Source: Bryopsis sp. KO-2023 (lineage: Eukaryota > Chlorophyta > Ulvophyceae > Bryopsidales > Bryopsidaceae). Taken from it: DNA of 64,000 nt. A model generated the notes under the pieces. The model was not told the origin of the DNA. It saw only the letters and a program-made list of their open reading frames with translations, and ran no database searches. The translations under genes and the position numbers were made by a program. Numbering within the stretch: position 1 is the stretch's first letter; every line of letters starts with the position of its first letter. Where the stretch lies: contig BSYQ01000003.1 in assembly GCA_030272585.1 (NCBI GenBank), positions 7,068,001-7,132,000 of the forward strand. Reading direction: 5' to 3'. Shown here in pieces: positions 35,866-47,414 of the stretch.

Positions 35866-37285
35866 TGGTACCAGAATAAGACAGGTGGCCTCCGGTTTTG
35901 CGCATCTCAAGGCTCGTGTCGAAAGTGTTTTGTCTTTTTCTTTTTTCGACTTTTTATTCGCACGATGTACAGAGTTATTTTGGTTTCGATTGGTTAAATG
36001 AACCTGTTTTTCCACATGTGGGCAGTATCATTTTTTTTTATCATTAGCACTGATTACTGGTATCAATCTCTGTGCGCTTCCTGCATGGTGGGCTTTTTTT
36101 TTGCATCATTTGCTGTAAATTCATTCAATGATTGCCATAAAATTCATGTCAGAACAGCAGTTCTAACTACCACTGTTGAAAATCTGAACAATTTGGAACA
36201 GTTGCCGGTCATCGAGCTGAGTTTTCCCATCAGAAGACGCAACTAATTTCTGCACAACTCAATAAATGAATCTATCCCCAATTTGTCACATTTCACTTTG
36301 CATATTTGGCCCTTGCAATGGAATGAGTCAATGGAATGAGTTTGGAAGGGATGAGCAACCGTGACATGCACACATGTAATTGATTTGGTGAACTTTCTGT
36401 ACGAGTTTGATGGAGGGAAGAAAAGGAGCCCTGCTTGCGAAGAGATTTCCTTTTCCTTTTTTGCTTTTCGACATTTTGGGGTCTCTGATTGATTTCGAAA
36501 CCCGCATGATTAGGGTATGTTTTTCAAAACAAGGTGTGTCGGCCGAGTTCGATTCCCGAAGCACCTTAATTTCAAAAAATCCGAAATACCAACATACACT
36601 CATAAACAAAATTTCAATCATGTCCTCCATACAAAAATCAGACACATGTAGAACTCAAGGTATGAATATAAAAAGAGTGAAACCAGTCAGTCAAATTTTC
36701 AGCTCGGAAAGAGTGATGTGAGGGATGGTAGTGGAGATGAGATCTTAAACTACGAGGTATGCTGTCATACCAAGAGACAGCAGAGGATCAGGTCAGTGGA
36801 GGTCTTGGTAGGAGGTTGAGTGCAGGTGACTGTGAGAAAAAGAACAGAACAGAGGAAGGAAAAGAGAAGGATAGATACGAGGTATGTAATCCGGGCCAGT
36901 CATGGAGAGAGAGTGTGGGGTGGGGAGAAGAGGGCAAGGTCAGAAAGGCACACTACCACACCTGCTCATTACACTTCAAACAGCAGACATAATACAAACA
37001 CATTGCGGCATCAGCACAACTCAAAGCAATATCCTCCAACGTCCCGATCCTGAAAAGGCCAGAGCCCTGAACCCTCCAAATGTTTCTACAGCTCTTTCAT
37101 TTTCCCGGCGAATTCTTGTCGGTCCGACCCTTCGATCTGTATTTCTGTTTTGAATCTGCCAAAGGAAAACACCAGGTGATCTTCCTCCTCCATTGAAGTG
37201 CCCAAAACCTACTTCACAATTGAATCCCTCCATTCTACAGTATCATTGATCTTTTCGATATTATATCGTATAGCTCCCCGTTATA
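35866..37285. other. Convergent intergenic, 1.4 kb
   Basis: Holds the 3' UTRs of the acyl-CoA synthetase gene (+) and the PC4 gene (-). A purine-rich (GA) stretch runs 36720-36960. No gene recognised. Confidence 0.5.
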
Positions 37286-40200
37286 TCAGGTGTCTTCTTT
37301 GATGGCTTCGTCGATCTTTTCCATATTGTCTTTGAGCCTCTGCCAAGTGTCAGCATTGAATCGCATGCCCGCTCTGCCAGGCTTCTCTTGGCCCTCCTGC
37401 TCAGAACGCAGTCCAATAAAATAAAAAAAATCAGAAAATAAAAACAAAACAGAAATCAGTTTGATTCATTTTTCATTTCAAATGGGAAATGGGTTGATGA
37501 CAATACCCTTGAGATAAAAAGGGAAAGACAGCGCCACAATCAGAATTTGTCCTGTTGGTTAGCAAACAACACAGGCCCCTCATTACTTTTTTCCAACATA
37601 CAGAAATGATTCAAAAGACTAGATCTCATGCACTTGGAAAATGTCCAATCAGTGGACTCTACAGCCAGCCAGTGTGAACAATCTCCCAAATGGATCCCAT
37701 CACCATTGGGAAAGCAAACTTTGCAGAGAACTCCTACCTCCCCATAGAACTCCCGAATGTCGATAAAAGGCTTCCCTCTGTAAGCGCCCACCCGGATGCT
37801 TCGCCTACACTCCACAACAACAGCTTGCTTAGCGAATTGATGGATATTTAATCCGAACACCCCAGGGTGGAAAAAAAAACACAGATGAAACCCCATGATC
37901 GAATTGAGCTAGGCTCTGCTTCCAATAAGGAAGCAAGGTTTGCTTCATGTTAATGTGCAATGGTCACCTTGGTCCGATTCCAACGTTGAATCCGTCAGTG
38001 GATGACTCAAATGCAGCAGTGATGGCGTGGACTTCATCTTTCAGCTTTTCCCATTGAGACAACGTCAAGGAAATCCCCTTCTTTCCTGGGAGTTTCGCAC
38101 CGTCCTTCTACAGTAACATTGCATACAATTTCACAGCGAATTTGCTGGAAAAGGGACTTGAAAAGGATGGAGAAAGGTAAGAGCATTCAAGAGGAAGGTG
38201 AATTCAAGGAAACCTTATCGACACTCCAGAATCGGGGGGGGGGGGGTTGAAATGGCTGAGGGTTTTTTTATATCAGGACAAACCTCGTAGACTTCTCTGA
38301 GGTCAACTCTCATTGATCCTTGCCATGGAGACACCGAAACCCGGCTTTTAGGCCCAAGCTCCACCACCAAGAGAGGTTTCTGATAACCTGAGCCCCCTCC
38401 TTCACACACCAAACACACATTGCTCCAGAACAACTCAAAAATTCAAGAATATCTCCACAAAAAAAACACTCCTCCACAAAAAGCTCTTCAAGATCGATGG
38501 ACAATTGCGAATTCAACGGGTTTGGAGCAATCGCGGTGTAATACCTATCGTTTCGGGATTTTTCTTCTTCTGAGGTCTTGCGGATGGGCGATCTTCCACT
38601 CCCCAAGCTTCTATCACCTTTCGGAGGGCAAACGGCAAAACCAAGAAAAAAACACTGAGTTAGGAGAGTCTCCACACCAAACGCCCACAACGTAACAGAA
38701 CTTCAAAAACTTGTTGAAGCAAAGTGCATACCCTCCTCTCAGATCTTCCCCTCCACCGAATCATTGCAGAAATACCACTAATAATATTTGTGATTTACAT
38801 TTATTTCTAACAGTTGAGTCTGAGAACCACAGCTGACCTTGGCAAGGCTCTCCGTCAAGGTGTCCAATACAGAAACGGAAAAGCTGCACCCCTTGCTCGT
38901 CGGCCGAGCTTCGCCATCTTTGTCATAGTACTCCCGAATATCAACCTTTGTTCCCCTTTGCCAAACACATCCATTGAATCGACTTCAAATATATACCACC
39001 TTCCTCAAATATCTATCAATCTGTGCAATCAATGTTTCACCTTGTTTGAATGCCCTACAAAATACAATAGCACAATACACCACAGCAAATGATGCTATTT
39101 ATTTTCTTTATTATTATCATCATTATATTTTTTTTGAGGTCTCCTTCTTTCGTTTTTTTGACGATTCTGCCCTGCTGCAGAAGCTGCTGCTTATAATGGA
39201 GATGAATTGACTTCCAGAGAATCTGGTGTATACCTGTAAGTCGATATTTTAGCCTTGCGCATCCGGCTTCCCAGATCCACCACAAAATCGTCATCAGTTT
39301 TTTCAAAAGCCTCCTTTAGCTCCTCCGATTTCTCACAGACAGCCTTGTACTCGCTCAGGTTCAGTGTCACCCCCTTTCCTGGCCTGTAATTCCCATCTTT
39401 CTGGAATAGTTGAGAATTTAAAAAATTAGAAATAAACCACCCCACCAGGATCAGAAATCACAACTACAAAAAGACAGAGAAACACTTTCCACTCCATGTG
39501 GGGTTGCACTCCAACCCACAATTTTCCGTCGCCTCAACCGCCACCATACATGTGCAGTACATGCCAGATTCAGCACTTTCCAAAATTTTGCTTCCCCCAT
39601 CCAAAACAAAGAAAGAAAAAGGGTACCAATGAAAACACAACACCTATCGGCCATGTGAAGCCATTCAAATGGACTTGCAGGAGCATTACCTCATAGTGGG
39701 CCCTTAGATCGATCAGCATGTGTCCGTTGTAACTGCGGACCAGCAAGAACAGGTTTTTCTCCAGTTGGATCTCAAGCTTGTTATCTGTACTCAGTTTTGG
39801 CATCTTTTTCGGCTGTTCATCCTCCTCCCCCCCATCCTCAACGCTCCCACCCACACCACTGGATCGAGCCTTTCGCTTGGAGCTTTTTGCAGCTTTTTCT
39901 TCCTCCACAGGTGCCGCTTTTTCGGAAAGAAAAGCTTGCACTTCATCCTGAGGGAAATGAAACAGATGCATGGATAGGATGGGATGGGATGGCATGATCG
40001 GCATAGGCATTTTTAAACATTTGAAAAGCACCAGTGTCTTCCTGGGAGAACATCATTCAGGTTTACAAGGGGTTTCCAACCAGAATATATTTCGAGTAAG
40101 GAAACTTCCAGCTATAGACAAGAGTTTTATATTTGGAATCAGGATCGATTCAAACTTTGTTCGACCCCAACGGAGCCAGTTTTAGAATATCGGCAAAAAC

Positions 40201-40370
40201 AACCGGCAGCCGCTGGTGAATCTCACCAAGATAAGCTGCTTATGTTCCTTTACAGGTGTCCCTAAAACCTCCTCCAATTGTTTGCGGATCTGTTTCGCAG
40301 TCGTTTTTTCGGGATCGACCAACGCCAACAGTTTACGCAGTTCCGTCGTCACCGCTTCCTCGGACGCCAT
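37286..40370 (-). CDS. DEK_C domain plus four tandem PC4 modules (KELP-like ssDNA-binding coactivator)
   Basis: Nine exons on the minus strand (40227-40370, 39690-39947, 39234-39400, 38838-38955, 38545-38617, 38284-38387, 37968-38107, 37738-37804, 37286-37396) join in frame to about 393 aa. The first exon is a DEK_C domain (MASEEAVTTELRKLL, TAKQIRKQLEEVLG). A Lys/Glu-rich linker with a KRKAR nuclear-signal-like run leads to PC4 modules: (1) LFLLVRSYNGHMLIDLRAHY with PGKGVTLNLSEY; (2) KISTYRGTKVDIREYYDKDG; (3) RVSVSPWQGSMRVDLREVYE with PGKKGISLTLSQWEKLK; (4) SIRVGAYRGKPFIDIREFY. PC4/Sub1 binds single-stranded DNA as a dimer and assists transcription and repair. Plant KELP has one DEK_C and one PC4. 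Four PC4 units in one chain could act as two intramolecular dimers (inference). Confidence 0.85.
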
Positions 40371-41703
40371 TGTTGCTCGGAACCGTTTCGCAGCGCTTGA
40401 AGGTGGAAAGTGGGCCTCGCTCTTATGTGGGCTGTTATATAGTGACCCCAGCGGAAGCCACGTCAGATTCTGGACAAGCGAAACACGTGAACCTGCATGG
40501 CTGCATGGCTGCAAACTGGTGCAGCACTGTCGATCGTGCATCTGTTGGGTCGGCAAAACCGTGCACACCTGCGTGCAGCGAGACCGGCGGCAAACGCCCA
40601 AGAGCCACCGCACGCGCCCTCCCCCACTCATTATTCGTGAATATTTTCTACCAAGAATCTGTAGAATATTAAAACTGCAAAACAAGAGAACCAACACAAC
40701 ACAATTCCTCAGAAAAATCGGACTGCTGTAGTATTGGATTATGTAACGCATTCGTGTGGGTTCGGTGTTGTGTTACGTCTCCGTTTCAAACCCAACAACT
40801 TGCGCCACCAACAAAAGTTCGGAAACGCTGACGCATTCAGATAATCGCCACCGAGATCGTTTTATAACGGACGCGAAGGGTTCAAGTCTCTTTCCGTCTA
40901 TTTGAACACGATCGATATCAACAGCGAGGAGAAGAACGGCGACTGGATCGGCAAACGAACAACTCCTTCAGTGTCTCAAGGTGCTACCTCGTAATGAGGA
41001 CGCCAATAGTGATGGCGGCGGACTTGGGGCGCGGTGTCAGCCAGATTTGTTACCAACGGATCCTCGGCCAGTCCCGAATATGACAGCGACGATTTTCACG
41101 ACAGATTCCCAGCAAGCAAAGTCTGTGTCGCACGGTTCAATCCAAGATCGCACTCACCAAACACAAACTTTTGCATGTAGGTGGAAAGGTTCTTTGACAG
41201 TGGTGGATACTTAACACGTTCCAACGAACATGTCTGAGCGATAAGCCCAGTCGAATCGCCCGGCTTGCAGGAGCGGCGCATAAGGTAAAAACGTGGATTG
41301 GAATTCCCCGCCGATCCGATCGCGCGACAAGATCGAGTAGTGCGTCGCACCACAGCACGCACGGTTTTCGTTCGAGCGTCGAGCGGTCTTCTTCGGCTCC
41401 TCTCCTTGAAAGTCTCAGGTCCCTAGAGCACCGAGTGATCTAAAGCCGGTCAAGCCGGTCAAGCAGGCGGCTGGGCGTTCATAGCGACCAGTAGTGTTTT
41501 TTTCACAGAAAAATATGGAAACGTGCGTTGATAGGTGGTCATATCTCGACACTGTGCTGACTGCAAAAACGAGAAATAGACCCTGCTGCGACAGCCTCCA
41601 CCAGTCTGACACTACGTGGCTTCTTCAGGAGCTCGTTCAACTGAGCCGAGTTTGAAGACGCTTTCGGAATCCAGCCACCAACGACCAACGACTCATGACA
41701 AAT
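40371..41703. other. Divergent promoter region, 1.3 kb
   Basis: GC-richer than the other gaps. It separates the PC4 gene (leftward) and the oligopeptidase gene (rightward). Open frames up to about 190 codons overlap here, but lack recognisable motifs and mostly run antisense to one another. Confidence 0.5.
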
Positions 41704-44700
41704 ATGTATTCGAGGAGAAATGCTTTGCATGCAGTGTTCCTACTCAGCTGCTTTACGGCAGCGGTGGCAAGTATGTTGAGCGAACGCCCTTCCCTCGCAA
41801 AATTTGAAGGGTGACACATCCCCCTCTTGCATAGAGGTCGACGTTTGCCTCCACGTGAAAATTCTTTATAGATAGAGATCGATTTGAAAAAAAATAAAAA
41901 AATAAAAATGGATTTTGGCTGTTCTCGATCGCCGGCCGCCATCCTCGCGTGCATAGTAGACATGACGTGTTGCTAACTTCTGGTGCACTGTCTTAGAAAA
42001 TCGTACTGCAATGATTACAAGAAATGAAATGAAAATCACCCCCATATCATTCCTCCGATCTATCTGATGCTTTCGGGAAAAAACAACAAAGAGTGGAAAA
42101 TGGCATCAACAACCGCATAGTTTTGATGAATGCAGCAAAATTATTGCTTTTATCTGAATTGCATCAGGGGTTCATACTCAGGAACTCGCTCGTTGATGTT
42201 TTGTTTTTCCCTTTCTATTTGTGTCAGGAAAAGGAAATCTCAAATCCGAGATCGAGGAAGTTTCTTCAAAAGGTGAGGATCACTTGTTGTAGGGGTGTAA
42301 TGCATGTGGCGGCTCCTCGATCATGGAAGACGAAAGTCCATGTATGAGAGCAGACGCAGAACTGTATAATTGTCAGGATCCTTATTTTTTTGCATTAAAA
42401 TTTCCACTTGTTGCTCTGCGCATCCATGCTAGGGGGTATTTGTGCAATAAAATATACTTTTCCAGTCGGAATCTAGAAAAAAAATATGTTCTCGATGGCA
42501 AAGTATGCTTTCCCAAGAAACCCCTCTGTCCTCAAGAATATCCACAGACAGCCTTTTATGTGGACGATGACTCATGAATAAACATGATCAATCACATGTC
42601 TTGCTTTGAATGACCATTGCTGTGTGTTTCACAGATTGTGACTTGAATGCTGCTCCACCGAAAGCCGATCGCCGACCTAAACAGCTAGTAACGCACGGAG
42701 ATGTTCGGAAGGACTTCTATTTTTGGTAAGCCTTTAAGCTGCCGAATGCAGGATAGAAAACTGAAAAAAGCAATGGGTTTAAAACAGGAAACAAAAGTGA
42801 CTGGACGTATGCTCTATGACAACGAACGGATTGTGCCACACTTCTATCCATTCATTTATATTTTTGTGTTTTAATGTTGGTAGGCTTCAAGATGATGAGC
42901 GAAAAGACCCCGATGTCTTGAATTACCTGAAGGCCGAGAATGAGTACACAGAAACGGGCATTGACCAAAACTCTGTGGACTTATTGTACAAAGAAATGAG
43001 GTCCAGAATACAAGAAGACGACCGAGGAACTCCCCGCAGGTAGCAATACTAGAATCCATCATTTAAGCAGGGGGAGAGAAGGTTCGTTTTTTATCCTCCC
43101 TTTTGTTTTGTACTCTTGGGCGGCGGCTGCTTTTGTCTATCTAGGAAAAAGAAAAGAAAAAGAATTCGTGAAAAAACACACACAAAAATGAAAAATGAAG
43201 AGAACTCTTCTTTTTTTTCAAAAGAGAAACCGTGGAAGCTTCTGCTTAGGTACTCATTACATTTTTGTTGAAAGAAACGAGAAAAATTCTCGGAAAGAAG
43301 TTGTTCAATTGTTTGCTTGAACCTCTTCCTGGAATTCTGTTTCTTTCTGGAATTTCCTTTGTCAGCCAATGACTGCCGGAGAAAAAAAAAAACAAAAAAA
43401 AACGGAAACAACCTGTGCTCCACATTCTGTTTTTTCTTGGATCTCATTCCAAATAATAAGATCCTTAATGCTTTGGCTGGGTGTGTTTTCGTTTCGGCAG
43501 GCGAAAAAATTACTTCTACTACAGCAACAAGCTGAAAGGTCAAGAGCACGGTGGTCAATACAGACGAAGGGTATGGCCAGATTTTGGTTAAAAGAAAATC
43601 AATCCCTTGTACCCTTTGGCTTCATCACGTTTTTCCTTGAATCAATCTATGGTGCAAACAATCCCAAACCCCTCAATGCAAATGAGCAGTTTTAAATATA
43701 TCTTTCCTGAAAAAAGTTATAAAGAATCGATTGGAATGTTTAGTTTTTGTGTTAGTTCTGTCAGCTCAGATATTTTCTTGCAGTTTCCTCAGTTAGTTCT
43801 GTCAGCTCAGATGTTTTCTTGCAGTTTCCTCATATTTCTATAATGAGTTGTGGGGATTCCGGTTTTGCAGATTCCGGATGATATGGGGCCCCCATCAATC
43901 TATGATGAGATGGATGAAAGTATCGCCGAAGAGGTCGTGTTGGACAAGGAAAAAGAAGCCAAAAAACACGAGTTTTACAGTTCTCCCCACCGCTGCATTT
44001 CTGTGGATGAAAAGCTGGTGGCTTATGCAGAGGACACCTCCGGAGCCGAGCGATTCGACATTTACATTAAGGTCAGCCAAGATCTGCATATATTTTCATG
44101 GCCTTGCTCTTTGAGTTTCTTTCATTTTCACACAAGGGATCCTCACCACCAGAAAATTTTAAATTCCAGTTTTTTTAAATTTAAAACTTTCAGCTGATGG
44201 TCTTGCTGTCTTTCTATTTTGCTATGGTTTAGCACCCATTTTTTTTCCACTCCTGAATTTTTTTAATAACAGCTACAACTATTGCGAGGTGTATTTTTCC
44301 ACAGGATTATCCAGTACATTCCATAGATATTTATGAAAGAATCAAGTTACATCAAAAAGTTTGAAGCCCCCCTCCCCCTTCCCCCAAAACAGAACCCACT
44401 CAAGCCCCATCCACAGCTCATTTTTTTTCCATAAATTTATATTCGCATAATCAGGAAGGAAGAAATGCTGTGGTAACATTTTGCTCTTTTTTTTCAAGGA
44501 TATTGCGACGGGAAAACAATTTCTGTCGGAGCCTATCGCAAATGCAACAGGGACTTGTGCATGGTCAGCAGACGGCACTTCACTCTTCTATGCCACCAGG
44601 GATGCTCAAAATCGACCCAGCAAACTGTGGCGCCATGATCTGAATTCTGGAAAAGAAGATACACTGGTCTATGACGAGACTAACCCCGGGGTCTGGATCA

Positions 44701-47140
44701 TATCGGTCTTCCTGTCCAGGGATGAAGAAGTGATAGTCCTATTCGAATGTAAGGTGGTGGAAATTATTCTTTTATACTATAAATTTGTGGTAGTAATTTA
44801 ATTTTAAGTATATTTTAACTTTGTAACATAAGTAATTTTAGTCATCCTTTAGTTATTGTGCTGGAACTTTTTTTTGTAACAATAAATGAGGGGGGGTTGG
44901 AGAGGGTGAGAGGGATCTCCATTTTTGACACAGCGACATTTTCTCAGATCGTTTGCAACCAAAGAAAACAACTTGATTGCTCATTGGTTGATCCTTTGTG
45001 TTTTGTTTTGTCTGATTTGCCGAACAGCTGCTGGCGATGCTTCAGAGTATAAGTTTTTGGACTCCAAGAATCCAAAGGGCGAATTTGAGACAATTCTTGA
45101 AGCTCAGCCCGATGTGAGGTACATTCCCCTGCATCGGGGCGATCATTTTTACATGGCCATTATGGCGGCGGAGAAATCCCAGTACAAATTCGTCGTCGCT
45201 CCCAAGTCTGACCCAACGCAGCAAAAGGTATTCGTTACGTAGAATTTTTCTCCACTGAAAAATAAAAATTGAAGAAAAACTGAATAATTTCTGATGTGGT
45301 TTTCTTTGTGCCGCGTTTTAATTGGATTAAAAAAAAAGAGCCTCTCTCGGAAGTATTTTCGCTGCTGAAAATTCATCAAACGAAAGGAATGAAGTCAAAT
45401 AAGTGACTGAGGCTAATTCTGCAATGGTGACTGCTCAGGTGTTGATTTCCAGCGAGGAGGGTGTGAACTTCATATCATTTTCACTCTCCAAAAATTTCCT
45501 GGCCACCCTCGTCCTGAAGAAGGGTGTGTACGAAATAACGATTTATTCCCTTCCGGAAGGCAGCAAACCTCCCAAAAAACTGGGAAAAGGGATGAAGATC
45601 GATTTCGATGAGCCCGCATACAAGCTTTCCCTCGGTAAAAAAGGAAAAATAGCACAACTCCCATCACAAGTCTCGTTTCAGTGTCCCTTTTCTCAATTTT
45701 TTTGGTAAATGAGCGAGACATGCACCGAGGTCTAAGAATTGAACCCGCCTCCGAACGATTTTCCCAATCAAGTGTCAGACATGCTTTTTTGTTTTTCTTG
45801 CTCGATTTTTTCACCCCGGAGTGAAGTTTGGACGTTCTTACATAACACATTTTTCAACCTTTTTTTTCCCTTTTTTCTTTGTTGAAACGAAAAATACCAG
45901 GTGCCGGAGGAGATTTCGATTCTGACATTCTCAGGATCCATTACACTTCCCAGACCACCCCTGAAACAAAGATCGACATCGACATGCGAACGGGAAAAAG
46001 AGCAACCAAGAAAATCGACCCCATTCTTGGAGATTTCGATCAAACCAAGTACAAAACTGAGCGTATTTTCGCCACCGCTGAAGATGGCGTTGAAATTCCC
46101 ATGTCCATGGTGTACAGAAACGACAAATTCAACCGGGATGGATCCAATGACTTGATGGTGGCGGTGTACGGAGCCCATGAGGTCGTCCTGGACCCTACTT
46201 TTTCCTCGAAAAGGCTGACGCTTTTGGATCGAGGATTCGTTTATGTTTTGGCTCATGTCAGAGGTGGTGGATTTTTTGGAAGGTAAGAATCAGTGATGGT
46301 ACTGTTATTCTTTGGGGGGGGGAGTGTTGAGAAAAAAAAGATGGAAGCTTGCATGGCGTTTAATGAACACCTATTGCTTTCTTGTCCATCACCTTTGGTT
46401 GTCCATGCTGGCTGTTACTTTTTTTAGTTTTAAGTTTTTTATTATGTTATTATTTTTTAAAAATTAACAGGGAATGGTTCGATGCTGGGCGAAACCTCAA
46501 GAAGAAAACGACCTTCACTGACGCGATTTCTTGTGTGGAGCACCTGATCGACCAAAAATACACCTCCGCTGGAAAGGTGTCCATCTCCGGCTCATCGTCT
46601 GGGGGACTTGCAGTCGGGGCCATCGTCAACATGAGGCCAGATCTTTTCGTTTCAGCCACTTTGGTGGTTCCTCTGGTGGATTTGCTGACCATGTTTCTGG
46701 ACGGGAGTATTCCTACTGTGAGGGTGAATTGGCCGGAGTTCGGGAACCCCAATGAGGAAGAGGTATATGAATATATGAAAAGCTACTCCCCTGTGGACAA
46801 TGTCCGAAAGGCGGATTACCCCCACATGTATGTGACGGCTGGATTGGCCGATCCAAGGGTGGGGTATTGGGGCCCAGCGAAATTTGTCGGTGAGTGTGGA
46901 AATAAATAAATAAATGAATGAAACCTGGAAAGAAACGGGAGGGCTTCTGATTTATATTGGTTTTTTTTCATGATTTCAGTTCTTCAAAAAAAGTGTTCCC
47001 ATTATTTTCCAAGGAAGAAATTTTCCTATTTTTTATTTCTATTTTTTTTCCGTTGGATGACCGAGGATGCAAAACTGAACCCTGTCCTCCTGAAACATAG
47101 TTGATTACTATTTTTTTTCTTCCATCTTGTTTTTTTTTGG

Positions 47141-47183
<43 letters not shown>

Positions 47184-47414
47184 AGAAAAAAATGAAAATA
47201 TATATTTGGGAAGCTAAGTTGCAACGTTTTGGTGTTTCTTTCCGCAGCAAAACTGCGCCATCTGAAAACCGATGCAAATAAGCTTTTCTTGGAAACCGAC
47301 CTCAGTGCTGGTCACAGCCGAAACCCTGGTCGATTTGTCAGACTGAAAGATGATGCTAAGGTGTTTGCGTTCGTCCTCAAGGCCCATGGCAAGCTGGGAG
47401 GCTTCTGCAGTTGA
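41704..47414 (+). CDS. Oligopeptidase B-like serine peptidase (S9A), with signal peptide
   Basis: Twelve exons (41704-41770, 42228-42272, 42635-42725, 42884-43039, 43501-43570, 43871-44071, 44499-44748, 45028-45227, 45439-45634, 45901-46282, 46471-46889, 47248-47414) join in frame to about 747 aa. The first exon encodes a signal peptide (MYSRRNALHAVFLLSCFTAAVA). The propeller domain opens with QLVTHGDVRKDFYFW and LQDDERKDPDVLNYLKAENE, typical of protease II. The catalytic domain shows SSKRLTLLDRGFVYVLAHVR, GGGFFGREWFDAGRNLKKK, nucleophile ISGSSSGGLAVG, catalytic Asp in LADPRVGYWGPAKFVAKLR and His in LSAGHSRNPGRF. The family cleaves short peptides after basic residues. The region that holds two substrate-binding glutamates in E. 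coli OpB reads SIPTVRVNWPEFGNP here and lacks them, so specificity may differ. Secretion or the ER lumen is unusual for this family. Confidence 0.9.
43751..43831 (+). repeat. 41-bp tandem duplication carrying two acceptor-like sites
   Basis: Two nearly identical 41-bp copies (GTTAGTTCTGTCAGCTCAGA...TTTCCTCA) lie head to tail in the intron before the exon at 43871. Each carries TTTTCTTGCAG, a perfect acceptor look-alike. One A/G difference is visible, so the duplication is young. Confidence 0.85.
47143..47182. repeat. (TG)n microsatellite in oligopeptidase intron
   Basis: About 20 uninterrupted TG units in the last intron of the oligopeptidase gene, roughly 65 bases before its acceptor. Confidence 0.9.

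Noticed and set aside
36541-36572. GAGTTCGATTCCCGAAGCACC on the plus strand, resembling a tRNA 3' half
   Set aside because: No complementary 5' acceptor (GGTGCTT) and no plausible anticodon arm at the right distance.
45722-45760. B-box-like GGGTTCAATTCTT on the minus strand inside an oligopeptidase intron, possible tRNA or SINE
   Set aside because: Only a short GTCTGA/TTAGAC pairing is seen; no cloverleaf, and too little similarity to the 32.6-kb site to claim a repeat family.
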